Source of the DNA: Gemmatimonadota bacterium
GTDB lineage: Bacteria > Gemmatimonadota > Gemmatimonadetes > Longimicrobiales > Gaopeijiaceae
Assembly (NCBI GenBank): GCA_041390125.1
Contig: JAWKQN010000013.1
Coordinates: forward strand, 1-64,000
DNA: 64,000 nt
Direction: 5' to 3'
Part shown: positions 16,693 through 25,388 of the stretch, piece by piece
Layout of the letters: every line of letters starts with the position of its first letter
Numbering within the stretch: the first letter of the stretch is position 1
Notes under the pieces: generated by a model
Database searches by the model: none
Told to the model about the DNA's origin: nothing
Seen by the model: the letters and a program-made list of their open reading frames with translations, nothing else
Program-made: the position numbers and the translations under genes

Positions 16693-18401
16693 CAGCGCAC
16701 CCTCAGCAGCGTGGAGCGGATGGACGATTCGTCACTGGTCGAGAAGCGGAGGAGCGCGCGACCGCCGGACTCCAGACCGAAGACAACGTACGCGGCCGCC
16801 CCCGAAGGCTGGAGCGTCAGGCTGAACCCGCTCCCCGGTGGGACGGCGAGCAGCCGGAGCGGGAACCGCGCATCCAACCGGAGCGAGGCGATCAGCTCAC
16901 GCGTGTTCCAGCTCGGCTGCTGCAGCTCGGGTGGCAGATCCGGGACCAGGTCGTCCGCGTACACCGACACCGCCCAATCGGCCATCCACTCCACGGGATC
17001 CTCGCCGATGCGCGCCTCCAGGTTGTCCAGCCCCGCACCGGTGGCGTTGGCGAGGTCGCGGAAGAACGCGTCGTCCGGGCGCGGATCGCGATCCGCTGCA
17101 TAGCGTAGGAACGACCAGGCGGCGCCTCGCGTGGTCAGACGGTCGGTCGCCACCGGCGAGGACGTGCTCGGCGCCTGCATGTAGAGGTTGTAGCGGCCCA
17201 GGTTGTCGACCGCGTAGCGGTTGAACGCCTCGCGGACGCGACTGCTCCCGGTCACCTGGGTCGTGTCCAGGTTCATGGCCGGGGCCAGCCCACTGGCCGC
17301 GTAGAAAAGCGCCTCCTCCGCGATGAAGCTCAGCCCCTCGTTCATCCACGACTCCTCGAAGCGGTCTGCTTGCGAGATGTGGATGCGTCGGCTGGCGTTG
17401 ATGAGGTGCTGCAGCTCGTGGCCCATGGTGGAGGGTGTGACCTCGCGCAGGAGGTCCACGCTCAACCGGTTGCCGCTGACCTCCCCGTTGGGCTCCGGTA
17501 CGGCGAGGTAGAGCACTTCGGCCAGATTGCTGGAGGGGCAGCCCTGCAGGCGACCCGTGTCGGTGCGCGGGAAGAGATCGCCGCCCCAGAAGAAGCCGGC
17601 CACCACACCCGCACCCCCAAAGGGCGTCTTCTCGTTGACCCCGCGCGTGAAGAACAGGACGATCCGCTGGTTGTCGTCCAGGTCCGTGGGTGCACCGAAG
17701 AGACCGGTCACGGTAGGCTCGATCAGCGCGTCGAACTCCTGCGCGAAGGCCTGGAAGTCGGAGGTCGTGAGCGTGGGCTGCGGGTTCTGCACGTCGGCCA
17801 CCACTACGGCGTGATCGGAGACCGCCATCACCCGCCCCTGCCTGGGGTCGTTCACACCGCAGGAGGCGGCGACGCTGAGGCGGAGGAGATCCCCCACCAC
17901 GGGCGGCGCGGCGGAGGGGGCGCGGCGCGCCTGACGACGCATCACGTCCAGCTCGTCCACGACGTCCCCGGCCGCCGCAGGGGTGAAGCGCAGCTCCTCC
18001 TGCTCCGCGGTGCGCAGCTCGCGGTGGAAGGCCTCCGTCGGAGCGAAGCGCGCCAGCCGCTCGGACGTGAAGGCGGTGATGGGGTCCGTCAGGGCCGTGC
18101 CTCCGACGTCCACGAAGCCCCCACCCTCCACCCCGATGCTCGCCTTGAAGAGCGTATCCCGTGCGAGTGCCGCGAACGGCACGAGGACGAACTCGCCACC
18201 CGCGGGCGCGGAGACACAGAGCACGCGGTTGCCGGGCGCGCGGCTCGCCTCCCCCACGCCGAGGCTCAGCGCATCCCCGAACGCGCAGTCGGCGAGCTGC
18301 TGCGGCAGCCCGGTGGAGGACTGGTCGTCACACCCCGTGCCGAGCAGAGCGACCAGGAGGCCGACGCAGAGATGCCTAGCGGACCGGATCATTGTCGACA
18401 C
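16692..18401 (-). CDS. M30-like (hyicolysin-type) zinc metallopeptidase lipoprotein
   Basis: A 569-residue lipoprotein (signal ending LLGTGC, then DDQSS). Catalytic zinc motif HELQHLIN lies about residue 327, and FEESWMNEGLSFIAEEA about 20 residues later supplies the third ligand; this spacing and the preceding LFFTRGVNEKTPFGGAGVVAGFFWGGD-type region match M30/hyicolysin-like peptidases. The C-terminal beta-rich segment may be a domain for attachment. The 5' end overlaps the preceding lipoprotein gene by 26 bp; a second ATG at 18392 would shorten this to 17 bp. It likely cleaves proteins outside the cell or in the periplasm. Confidence 0.8.
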   Translation of the reverse strand: MSTMIRSARHLCVGLLVALLGTGCDDQSSTGLPQQLADCAFGDALSLGVGEASRAPGNRVLCVSAPAGGEFVLVPFAALARDTLFKASIGVEGGGFVDVGGTALTDPITAFTSERLARFAPTEAFHRELRTAEQEELRFTPAAAGDVVDELDVMRRQARRAPSAAPPVVGDLLRLSVAASCGVNDPRQGRVMAVSDHAVVVADVQNPQPTLTTSDFQAFAQEFDALIEPTVTGLFGAPTDLDDNQRIVLFFTRGVNEKTPFGGAGVVAGFFWGGDLFPRTDTGRLQGCPSSNLAEVLYLAVPEPNGEVSGNRLSVDLLREVTPSTMGHELQHLINASRRIHISQADRFEESWMNEGLSFIAEEALFYAASGLAPAMNLDTTQVTGSSRVREAFNRYAVDNLGRYNLYMQAPSTSSPVATDRLTTRGAAWSFLRYAADRDPRPDDAFFRDLANATGAGLDNLEARIGEDPVEWMADWAVSVYADDLVPDLPPELQQPSWNTRELIASLRLDARFPLRLLAVPPGSGFSLTLQPSGAAAYVVFGLESGGRALLRFSTSDESSIRSTLLRVR

Positions 18402-19761
18402 GGATGCTGAAATTCCCTTTGCGATCCACGGCGTAGACCGTCACCGCCGTCAGATCGTCGATGGTGAAGGCCTGCTCGAACGTCTGCGTGCGCATGAGCA
18501 GGTCCTGGATGGTGTTCCCCTCGAAGCCCTGCACGCCGTAGCTGCCCAGGTCGGGTTGCCCGTCGGGGCTCCCGAAGGTGCCGTCCTTGAACGTGAAGCG
18601 GACGAATGCGCCCGCGAAGTCACCGTCCGGATCACTGGCATTCAAGGCGAACTGCAGCCAGGACGCCGCCAGCGACTCCGTGTAGAAGGCGTTGAAGGTC
18701 GTGATGACGGGCGGGGACCCGGTGGCGCCCGCGATGGGCGCCTCCACGAAGTCGGTGGTGTTGCCCTCCCGGTCCTCGATACGGACGGACGTGCACAGGC
18801 CCTGGGCTTCGGCGTCGGGCATGTCCACGGAGAGGACCATCACCACGCGCACGGTGTCGGCGCCGGCGCTACGACTGCCGGGCGAGGCCAGGTTGCGTCC
18901 CAGGAACCCCACTTCGGTGAACCCGCTCCCGGCGCGCAGCGCGGAGTTGCCTGCGCAGTCCGTGAGGTTCCACTGGTAGCGATCGATATCGGGGAAGCCG
19001 CTCCCGCCCAGCAGGGGGTTGGAGCCCGGATCGCTCGCCTCCAGGAAGAAGACGCTGGTCCCGTCGCGGAACGTGCCGCCCAGGTGCAGGATGGAGGGGG
19101 TGTAGCGCTCGTCGGAGCAGCGCACCCGGAACGTGACAATGGTCGCGCGCGGTGGCTCCAGGACGAACTCGCGGGCGCGTCCGCCGTCACTGGTCACGAC
19201 GCAGCTGGGGTCGATGTTGCTGAGCTCGAGCGAATAGGCACCCGGATCGATGCCATCGAAGCGCACGGTGTCGTTTCCCGCCGCGAAGCCCACCTTCTCG
19301 GTGCCCAGCGCGTCCTTCAGGCGCCAGGCGTAGGCGTCGTCGGCGTCCCACCCGTCCGTCGCGGTCTCCATCACCAGGAGGGACGAGCACTCGAAGTTGT
19401 AGCGGACCGTGAACGTCTGGCCGGCCTGGCCGATCACCGCCTGCCGCGCAGCGCCGAAGCGGTTCTGGCAGGTCACCGGGACGCCGTCCACCCGGATCGT
19501 GTAGGTGGCAGGCGGGACCACGAGGATCAAGGTGTCGTTGGGCTGAACCACCGCGATGGTGTCGATGCCCAGCGTCCCGGACAGCTCCGTCACGCTCAAC
19601 GTCCAGCGCTCACCCGGAGATACCTCCGCGGGTCCCGAAGCGCTCGTGATGATGGCCAGGAAGCCCTCCGGAGCCATGGGCTGTTCATCACAGGCCAGCA
19701 GCCCGATGCTCACCAGCAACGCGGCCAGCCACCGCACGCCCTGCATCCTGCCCATACGCAT
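18376..19761 (-). CDS. Modular beta-sandwich lipoprotein, unknown function
   Basis: A 461-residue lipoprotein: signal ending SIGLLAC followed by DEQPM. It begins with two carboxypeptidase-regulatory-like beta segments with paired cysteines (NFECSSLLVMETATDGWDA; then CVVTSDGG and FRVRCSDE). A longer central Ig-like region follows (HLGGTFRDGTSVFFLEASDP) and the C-terminus contains an FRLFTF-type strand with ASDPDGDFAGAFVRFTFKDG, resembling a PKD/cadherin-like end. Start ATG 19761 has GGAGGAG nine bases upstream; ATG 19755 has AAGGA six bases upstream and is equally possible. It lies between the beta-helix lipoprotein and the protease, and overlaps the latter by 26 bp. Confidence 0.7.
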   Translation of the reverse strand: MRMGRMQGVRWLAALLVSIGLLACDEQPMAPEGFLAIITSASGPAEVSPGERWTLSVTELSGTLGIDTIAVVQPNDTLILVVPPATYTIRVDGVPVTCQNRFGAARQAVIGQAGQTFTVRYNFECSSLLVMETATDGWDADDAYAWRLKDALGTEKVGFAAGNDTVRFDGIDPGAYSLELSNIDPSCVVTSDGGRAREFVLEPPRATIVTFRVRCSDERYTPSILHLGGTFRDGTSVFFLEASDPGSNPLLGGSGFPDIDRYQWNLTDCAGNSALRAGSGFTEVGFLGRNLASPGSRSAGADTVRVVMVLSVDMPDAEAQGLCTSVRIEDREGNTTDFVEAPIAGATGSPPVITTFNAFYTESLAASWLQFALNASDPDGDFAGAFVRFTFKDGTFGSPDGQPDLGSYGVQGFEGNTIQDLLMRTQTFEQAFTIDDLTAVTVYAVDRKGNFSIRVDNDPVR

Positions 19762-19936
19762 TCCTTGCCTCTCCTCCCATGCCTGGACCGGTGAAGCGCC
19801 GAAAGCGTGGGGCCGCGAGAGCGACCCCACGCTTGGCGATCCACGCCCCGGCGCGCACCTTCGCGCACCGGCCGGTTCGTCACCCCGCCGGGGAGGAGAC
19901 CCGACGGGGCAACGATTCCTCCGGGTTGGTGATGGA

Positions 19937-22201
19937 TTAGAAGCCCACCGACCAGCCCGCGTACCACGGGATCGAACCACCCGACCCGGCCGGCGCGACG
20001 CCGCCGTAGTAGGTGGCCGGGTCCCACGGAGCGCCCAGAGCCGTCGGACTCTGGCCCGCGACCGTCACGCCCGAGCCCACCGGACGGTAGTCCGGCAGCG
20101 CCCGGAAGAACGGCGCCTTCAACTGTCCAGCGTACGCGGCACCCGTCGCGACCATCCGTCCGGCCGTGAGGTGCGCGCTCAACTGGGCCGCACACGTCCC
20201 GGCCGTCACGATGGCCGGGTCGATGGCCACCGACGTCGTGAACGTCCACCCGTCACCGGTGCCCAGGCCGCCACCGGCCGGGCCGTTGTTCCCGATCAGG
20301 TTGCAGGTCTCGACGTTGTCCCCCAGCACGTGCGTGGCATACCGCACCAGCAGGATGTTCTGGAGGTGACCGCCGGCGCCGCGCCGGTAGTGCAGCGCGG
20401 TCTTGTTGGCGGCTCCGCTGGGCAGACCTGCGGAGGTCGCGCTCGTCCCGCCGATGAACGTGATGTTGGCCAGGTCCGGCACCGTGCGCGGGGCGTTGTT
20501 GTACGTGGCCGCCGTCTCGGTGTTGTCCACCTCGTGCCCCTTGTCGGAGCCCAGGCTGTCGTGGTGGATGACCTGGAACTGCACCCGCCCGTCGTACCCG
20601 AACGAGAAGTCGAACTGGTCGTCGTCGTTCCCGCTGGCCAGGAGGTGCTTCACGTTGCAGCGGCCGCCGAAGATCTCGAGGCCGTCGTCGGAGCCCTCGC
20701 TCACCTGCAGGTAGTCGATCACGGTGCCCGACCCGCAGGCGCCGATGGTGACGTTGTTCAGCTCGTTGTTCGTGGAGATCGTGCGACCACCGTACTCCAC
20801 CACTACGTAGCGTAGCACGCCTGAGGAGTCGGCGTCATTGAGCCCGCCGAAGTTGACGGCGCCACCCTCACCCTCGCGCTGCGCCCCGCCACCGGAGGGG
20901 TTGCGGCCGGGGATGGCCGGAGCGGCAGGCAAGCCAGGCTGCGCTTCGTTCACCACCGCATTGCCGGCGATGAAGATGCCGCCCCAGCAGGACTGCGCAC
21001 GCACCGGACCCTGCAGCTCGCAGGTGAAGCGGATCGGCTGGCTCTGCGTCCCGTCCGCGATGATGCGGCCGTTGCGCGTCACGAAGATCGCCGACAGCGA
21101 ATCGGACTCGAAGCGCGTGCCCGGCTGGAACTGGATCTCGCCGGCCAAGCCGGTTTCCACGCCGACCGTCATGGTGCCGCCCCGCAGGATGTAGAGGCTG
21201 TCGGCCGAGAACGTACGCGTTCCCGTGATCGTGAGCGGGCCGGCGATGATCACCGTGTCGCCCGCGCCGATCACCGACTCCTGCGGGATGATCTCGCCCA
21301 CGACGTTCTGGTTCTGCCCCACCGCCTCGAGGCGGATCGGCAGCACGTCGAGCACGTTCACCGTGCGGTCCCCACGACCGCACACGTCGATGCCCGGAGG
21401 GCAGGGATCGCCGGGGCCGCCCAGGCCCGGCGCGTTCTCCGGACGTACGTTGACCGCCACGCAGTCGCGGTTCGGGCTGCCCGTGCCGATGATGCACTCG
21501 AAGCCCGGGTTGCCGACGACCGTGTTCGCCGCGTACAGCGCGTCGAGCACGTTCACGAGGTTGTCCTGCGTCGCGTCGCCGTAGCGGTTGGACGCGCCCG
21601 GCAACTGCGCCGGACGGCTTCCACCGATCGTGGGATCGAGGCGCAGGGCCATCTCGTCGATGGACCAGGCGCGCGCATCCGCCGCGGACGGCAGGTCGGC
21701 GGCCGCGACCACCTCCCCGTCGAAGCGCGTCTTGATGGAGCGCTCGCGCAGGTCGTACGCGTACTCGCCCTGGAAGCGGAGCGACGGCGCGTAGCTGCCG
21801 CGGAGCACCTCGAAGCCGAGCAGGGCCGCCCGGTCGAGGCCCGTGTGATCGACCGCCGCCAGGCGCAGCACGCCGGCCTCGGCCTGGGTGGTGTTCAGCA
21901 CGGAGAGGGCCGTGCCCTCCTGGAGCTGCCCGACGTAGCGCAGCGCCGTGGGGTCGAACTGGATGTAGCCCTGGAGCGCAGCGATGTCACCCTCGGTGAC
22001 CCGCAGGCTCAGGGTGACGCGTGAGCCCGACTCGGCCACGAAGCTCGAGGTCTCGAACCGGACCTTGGCTTCGTCGGAGCTGAAGTCGGTGGGGAGCAAC
22101 GGATCGGAGGTCTCCTGGTCCTGACACGCGCTCACCGCCAGAACCGCGGCGAGAGCGAGCGCTCCGGACCGGACCCGACCGCGCTTTGCAAAGAATCGCA
22201 T
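19937..22201 (-). CDS. Cohesin-like / dockerin-like / beta-helix lipoprotein
   Basis: A 754-residue lipoprotein (signal ending AVSAC, then QDQ). Residues about 45-165 are cohesin-like (VTLSLRVTEGDIAALQGYIQ, FDPTALRYVGQLQ). About 225-310 holds two dockerin-like half repeats, each with VNVLD (DNLVNVLDALYAANTVVGN; GDRTVNVLDVLPIRLEAVG), split by a Cys-containing insert (NVRPENAPGLGGPGD, CPPGIDVCG). The rest is a right-handed beta-helix of the Bacteroidota/Gemmatimonadota type (SDDGLEIFGGRCNVKHLLAS, FDFSFGYDGRVQF). The helix family is often encoded beside TonB receptors but its role is unknown. A paralogue is at 34382-36868. The canonical dockerin calcium ligands are only partly present. Confidence 0.82.
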   Translation of the reverse strand: MRFFAKRGRVRSGALALAAVLAVSACQDQETSDPLLPTDFSSDEAKVRFETSSFVAESGSRVTLSLRVTEGDIAALQGYIQFDPTALRYVGQLQEGTALSVLNTTQAEAGVLRLAAVDHTGLDRAALLGFEVLRGSYAPSLRFQGEYAYDLRERSIKTRFDGEVVAAADLPSAADARAWSIDEMALRLDPTIGGSRPAQLPGASNRYGDATQDNLVNVLDALYAANTVVGNPGFECIIGTGSPNRDCVAVNVRPENAPGLGGPGDPCPPGIDVCGRGDRTVNVLDVLPIRLEAVGQNQNVVGEIIPQESVIGAGDTVIIAGPLTITGTRTFSADSLYILRGGTMTVGVETGLAGEIQFQPGTRFESDSLSAIFVTRNGRIIADGTQSQPIRFTCELQGPVRAQSCWGGIFIAGNAVVNEAQPGLPAAPAIPGRNPSGGGAQREGEGGAVNFGGLNDADSSGVLRYVVVEYGGRTISTNNELNNVTIGACGSGTVIDYLQVSEGSDDGLEIFGGRCNVKHLLASGNDDDQFDFSFGYDGRVQFQVIHHDSLGSDKGHEVDNTETAATYNNAPRTVPDLANITFIGGTSATSAGLPSGAANKTALHYRRGAGGHLQNILLVRYATHVLGDNVETCNLIGNNGPAGGGLGTGDGWTFTTSVAIDPAIVTAGTCAAQLSAHLTAGRMVATGAAYAGQLKAPFFRALPDYRPVGSGVTVAGQSPTALGAPWDPATYYGGVAPAGSGGSIPWYAGWSVGF

Positions 22202-22282
22202 GGTCTAGTGGTCTCCTGGTGGACCCTCCGCTCGGGCGGGTGGGACCGAATCCCACCCGCCCCTCGCGGATCGGCCCGCCCG

Positions 22283-24031
22283 TTAGTTGATGGTCAGAGC
22301 CGGGATGTTGAACGTCAGCGACAGGTTGCTGCCGCCGAAGTCGGTGGCCACGTCGATGGTGATCGTGGGCTGGAGGCTGCCCGCCGCCGTCAGGTTGAAC
22401 GGGATGGCCGCCAGACCGACCGGGCCCGACCCAGGCGCCGCGGCGATCGAGAAGTTCAGGAAGTTCACCGGGTTCCCGGCGGCTCCCGTGTACTGATCGA
22501 CCACGTCCGATCCACCGACGTTGGCGCAAGCGCCGGCGCCGGCGGAGACCGTGTTCAGGTCGGCACCCGCGGCCGCACCGGCCAGGGCACCGTTGTAGTT
22601 CACGGACGCCTGGAAGGCCTGCAGCGTGCTCTCGGTGGTGCAGAGCTGCAGCGTGGCCGTCGATCCCACCGAAGCGGACGTGATGACGTTTCCGCTGGCG
22701 TTCACCCAGACGCCGATGGCGTTGGCGGCCGCGGCCACCGTCACCGTCTGCGACTGCGTCCCGATCGCCCCGCCGTTGTCGGTCACGGTCAGGGTCACCG
22801 TGTAGGTGCCCGGGCCGGCGTAGCTGTGCGACACCGTGGCGCCCGAGCCCGTGTTGCCGTCACCGAAGTCCCACGCGTAGGACGCGATGGTGCCGTCCGC
22901 ATCCGTGGAGCCCGTGCCGTCGAAGGCGCAGGTGGTGCCGGTGCAGGAGAAGGTGTAGCTGGCCACCGGCGGGATGTTCGCCGGGACGTTCACCGTGACC
23001 GCCGAGGACGCCGTGGCAGTACCGCCGCGGTTGTCGGTCACCGTCAGCGTGGCCGTGTAGCTGCCGGCCGTCGCATAGACGTGGCTGGGCGTCGCGCCGC
23101 TGCCGGTGCTGCCGTCACCGAAGTCCCAGTCGTACTGGACGATCGTGCCATCCGGGTCGTTCGAGCCGGTGCCGTCGAAGGCGATCGGCTGACCCGCGTC
23201 ACCCGTGTAGGGGCCGCCGGCGCTCGCGACCGGCAGCGCATTCGGCGTGGAGTCGAGCAGGTCGGCCGCCACGATCATGCGCGCCCGGAACTGCGACACC
23301 GTCGCCTCGGCATCGAAGCCGATGGTCTGGAAGGCCGTGGTGGATCCACCCACGACCGGCACGCCGAACTCCTCGTAGCGATAGCAGTCGTTGTCCGTCG
23401 GACCGCAGGCGGAGTCATTGAAGAAGTTGAAGGGCGCGCCATCGAAGTCGACGCTGGGCGCCACGTTGCCCTGGTTGGGCAGCTCCACGATCACGCCGGT
23501 GCCGTCACCCTGACCGCCGGTCACGCCACCGGTGGTGGTCGTCACGATGGTCTCGAACGGGAACAGCAGCGCGCCCGAGGTCGAGGGCGGCGGCGTGGGG
23601 AAGGTCGGCTGGATCAGATCCACGGCCGACAGCTTGTTGCGGATGGCCACGTCGAACGTGACACGGATCAGACCGGGCGAGAACTGACCGACCGGCGAGA
23701 AGTTCAGCGAAGCAGGATCCGCCAGGACGTCCACGACGTCACCGGCAAGGATGGAGAACTCGGGGTGATCGGGGGCCAGCCCGAAGAAGTCGGCGATGAT
23801 CTGCGGATCATAGCCGCGCGCGGGCGGGGTGATCTTGACGGTCCCTTCGATCTTGTTGATGTCCGCGATCCACGCAGCAGAGACGATCTCGGGGTTTTCC
23901 GGCGGCGCCGGGGGCAGCAAGGGCCCCACGACGGGCTCGCTGTCGGAGCAGGCAGCGGCCGCGATCAGCATGAAGCTGCTGACCCACAGGCCGGCCTGGC
24001 GACGACGAGCGGAGAAGGACGTTCGCTCCAT
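22283..24031 (-). CDS. PKD(x2)-cohesin-like lipoprotein
   Basis: A 582-residue lipoprotein (signal ending AAAAC, then SDSEP). The N-terminal 260 residues are a unique beta-rich domain. Two PKD domains follow (VASAGGPYTG...YDWDFGDGSTG at about 268-350, and YAWDFGDGNTG at about 355-435). A cohesin-like domain forms the last 145 residues (VWVNASGNVITSASVG...LQAFQASVNYNG). The last 230 residues are clearly homologous to the C-terminus of the 1608-residue protein at 24671. It lies 81 bp before the beta-helix gene in the same direction. Probably a surface scaffold or binding protein; no catalytic motif. Confidence 0.8.
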   Translation of the reverse strand: MERTSFSARRRQAGLWVSSFMLIAAAACSDSEPVVGPLLPPAPPENPEIVSAAWIADINKIEGTVKITPPARGYDPQIIADFFGLAPDHPEFSILAGDVVDVLADPASLNFSPVGQFSPGLIRVTFDVAIRNKLSAVDLIQPTFPTPPPSTSGALLFPFETIVTTTTGGVTGGQGDGTGVIVELPNQGNVAPSVDFDGAPFNFFNDSACGPTDNDCYRYEEFGVPVVGGSTTAFQTIGFDAEATVSQFRARMIVAADLLDSTPNALPVASAGGPYTGDAGQPIAFDGTGSNDPDGTIVQYDWDFGDGSTGSGATPSHVYATAGSYTATLTVTDNRGGTATASSAVTVNVPANIPPVASYTFSCTGTTCAFDGTGSTDADGTIASYAWDFGDGNTGSGATVSHSYAGPGTYTVTLTVTDNGGAIGTQSQTVTVAAAANAIGVWVNASGNVITSASVGSTATLQLCTTESTLQAFQASVNYNGALAGAAAGADLNTVSAGAGACANVGGSDVVDQYTGAAGNPVNFLNFSIAAAPGSGPVGLAAIPFNLTAAGSLQPTITIDVATDFGGSNLSLTFNIPALTIN

Positions 24032-24043
24032 CGGGTGTCACTC

Positions 24044-24391
24044 CTACGAGTGTGAGGTGGGTAGTACTTCCGGACTTGACTCGAACAAGCCTCCCCCGAC
24101 CGCGCGGATCGGTCCGTCGATCGCGTATTCGGTGAAGGCCCGGCAGTCCGAGCTCGAACACCGCACTGCCAGGCACCCCGGCCGGACCTCCGACCAGTCG
24201 CGCAGCGCCCGATACGTGGGCACCGCGCGGAAGGGCACCACCTGCAGGCGGGTTCCACAGATCCGGCCCGAATAGCGACTTTCGCCCCCCAGGCCCCGGG
24301 GATGGGGCGCACGGCAGATCAGGACGGTCCCGTCGACCCCCTGCATGAGGCCATTCGCCCCCCTGCGCGTCACGCTGTCCAGATCTCCCAT
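24044..24391 (-). CDS. Small Cys-rich protein of unknown family
   Basis: A 115-residue frame with high GC at third positions in its middle part, which suggests real coding, though the last dozen codons lose this bias. Four or five cysteines (LICRAPH, RICGTRL, PGCLAVRCSSSDCRAF) could bind zinc. A conserved-looking core reads VVPFRAVPTYRALRDWSEV. ATG 24391 was chosen; ATG 24412 and a start at 24427 lie at or inside the upstream terminator and are less likely. It ends 12 bp before the PKD-cohesin gene, so it may be its operon leader. No homologous family recognised. Confidence 0.45.
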   Translation of the reverse strand: MGDLDSVTRRGANGLMQGVDGTVLICRAPHPRGLGGESRYSGRICGTRLQVVPFRAVPTYRALRDWSEVRPGCLAVRCSSSDCRAFTEYAIDGPIRAVGGGLFESSPEVLPTSHS

Positions 24392-24413
24392 CCCGCTGTT
24401 CGTCCTCCGCATG

Positions 24414-24463
24414 AAAAAAGGGCCCACGGTTCGCGCTGCCTTGCGGCAGCGCGTCGTGGACCC
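24414..24463 (-). terminator. Rho-independent terminator or attenuator (minus strand)
   Basis: On the minus strand a long hairpin is followed by six T. The inner stem is 9 bp (CGCGCTGCC / GGCAGCGCG) with a 4-base loop, the outer stem 9 bp with one mismatch (GGGTCCACG / CGTGGGCCC). The T-tract is 24414-24419. It is the only canonical intrinsic terminator I found. It sits 208 bp after the stop of the giant lipoprotein gene and directly before the small Cys-rich gene. An upstream hairpin, GACCCTGAGGGTC, shares bases with the terminator arm and could compete with it. Confidence 0.82.
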
Positions 24464-24670
24464 TCAGGGTCGCTCCCGCTCGGGAGCCGGCGGCTGTGGA
24501 ACCGGGTCGAGCCCGGGTGCTTCGTTGTCCGAGTGGGCGAAAGATGCTCGCCCGACCTCGGCGTCAACAGGCAGAACGCGAAACGATTGTGTATAGGCTT
24601 GGTCGCGGCGGGTGCGGCGCTAGGTGTTTCCACGAAACGACTTCTGCCGAAGCCCCCCGAACCCCCACCG

Positions 24671-25388
24671 TCAGTTGACGGTGAGGGTCGGAATGGAGAC
24701 GACCGGCGTGATGTTGGCGCCCCCGAACGCGGTGTAGACGTCGACCGTCAGCGTGGGTGTGTACGACCCCGCGGCGTTCAGTGTGAGGTCGAAGGCTCCG
24801 AGCCCCTGCGCGCCCGCTCCGGCAGCGGCCGCGATGGAGAAGCTGAGGAACGAGTTGTCTCCCGGGGCCGGGGAGTTCTGCGCTCCCGTGTACTGATCCA
24901 TGACGTCCGCCGTGCCCACGCAGGCGCCCTTGCCGGCGGTCACGCTGTTGAGGTCCCCATGGGGTCCCTGGCTGACCGTCGCTCCGAAGTGGAGGACGCC
25001 CTGGAACGCCTGCACCGACGAATCCGTGGAGCAGATCTGCAGCTTCACGGTCTGACCGACCGAAGCGCTCGTGATGACGGCGCCGCTCGTGTTGGTCCAG
25101 ACGCCGACCAGGTTTCCGCTGGGCCCGGCCGGCGCCACCGTCACGGACTTTGTGGACGCAGCGGTCGCTCCTCCGTTGTCGGTCACGGTCAGGGTCACCG
25201 TGTAGGTTCCGGCACCCGCGTAGGTGTGGGAGGCGTTCGCGCCCGTCCCGGACCCGCCGTCGCCGAAGTTCCAGGCCCAGGAGGCGATGGTGCCATCCGG
25301 GTCCGAGGAGGCCGACCCGTCAAAGGTGCACGCCAGGGCGGTGCAGGTGTTCGTGAAGGACGCCGTCGGCGCCTGGTTGCCACCACCA
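24671..25388 (-). repeat. PKD-cohesin module duplicated from/with 22283-22970
   Basis: The last ~238 codons of the giant lipoprotein match the last ~229 codons of the gene at 22283-24031 in order (PKD then cohesin) and in detail: both share ITSASVG, ADVMDQYTGA/SDVVDQYTGA, FLSFSIAAA and PTLTV/IPALTIN ends. Nucleotide stretches around the PKD strands (TCGGTCACGGTCAGGGTCAC at about 22780 and about 25180) are identical. This indicates module duplication or gene conversion. Confidence 0.75.

Noticed and set aside
17983..19794. 603-residue plus-strand open frame
   Set aside because: Opposite the protease and lipoprotein genes; sequence is His/Arg/Gly-rich and non-globular, as expected from high-GC antisense.
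22208..24055. 615-residue plus-strand open frame
   Set aside because: Antisense to the PKD-cohesin gene; repetitive Arg/Gly/Val composition mirrors the PKD repeats.
24464..24560. tRNA-like or riboswitch-like folding on the minus strand
   Set aside because: Several GC hairpins occur, but no T-arm, D-arm or known riboswitch core motif could be matched.
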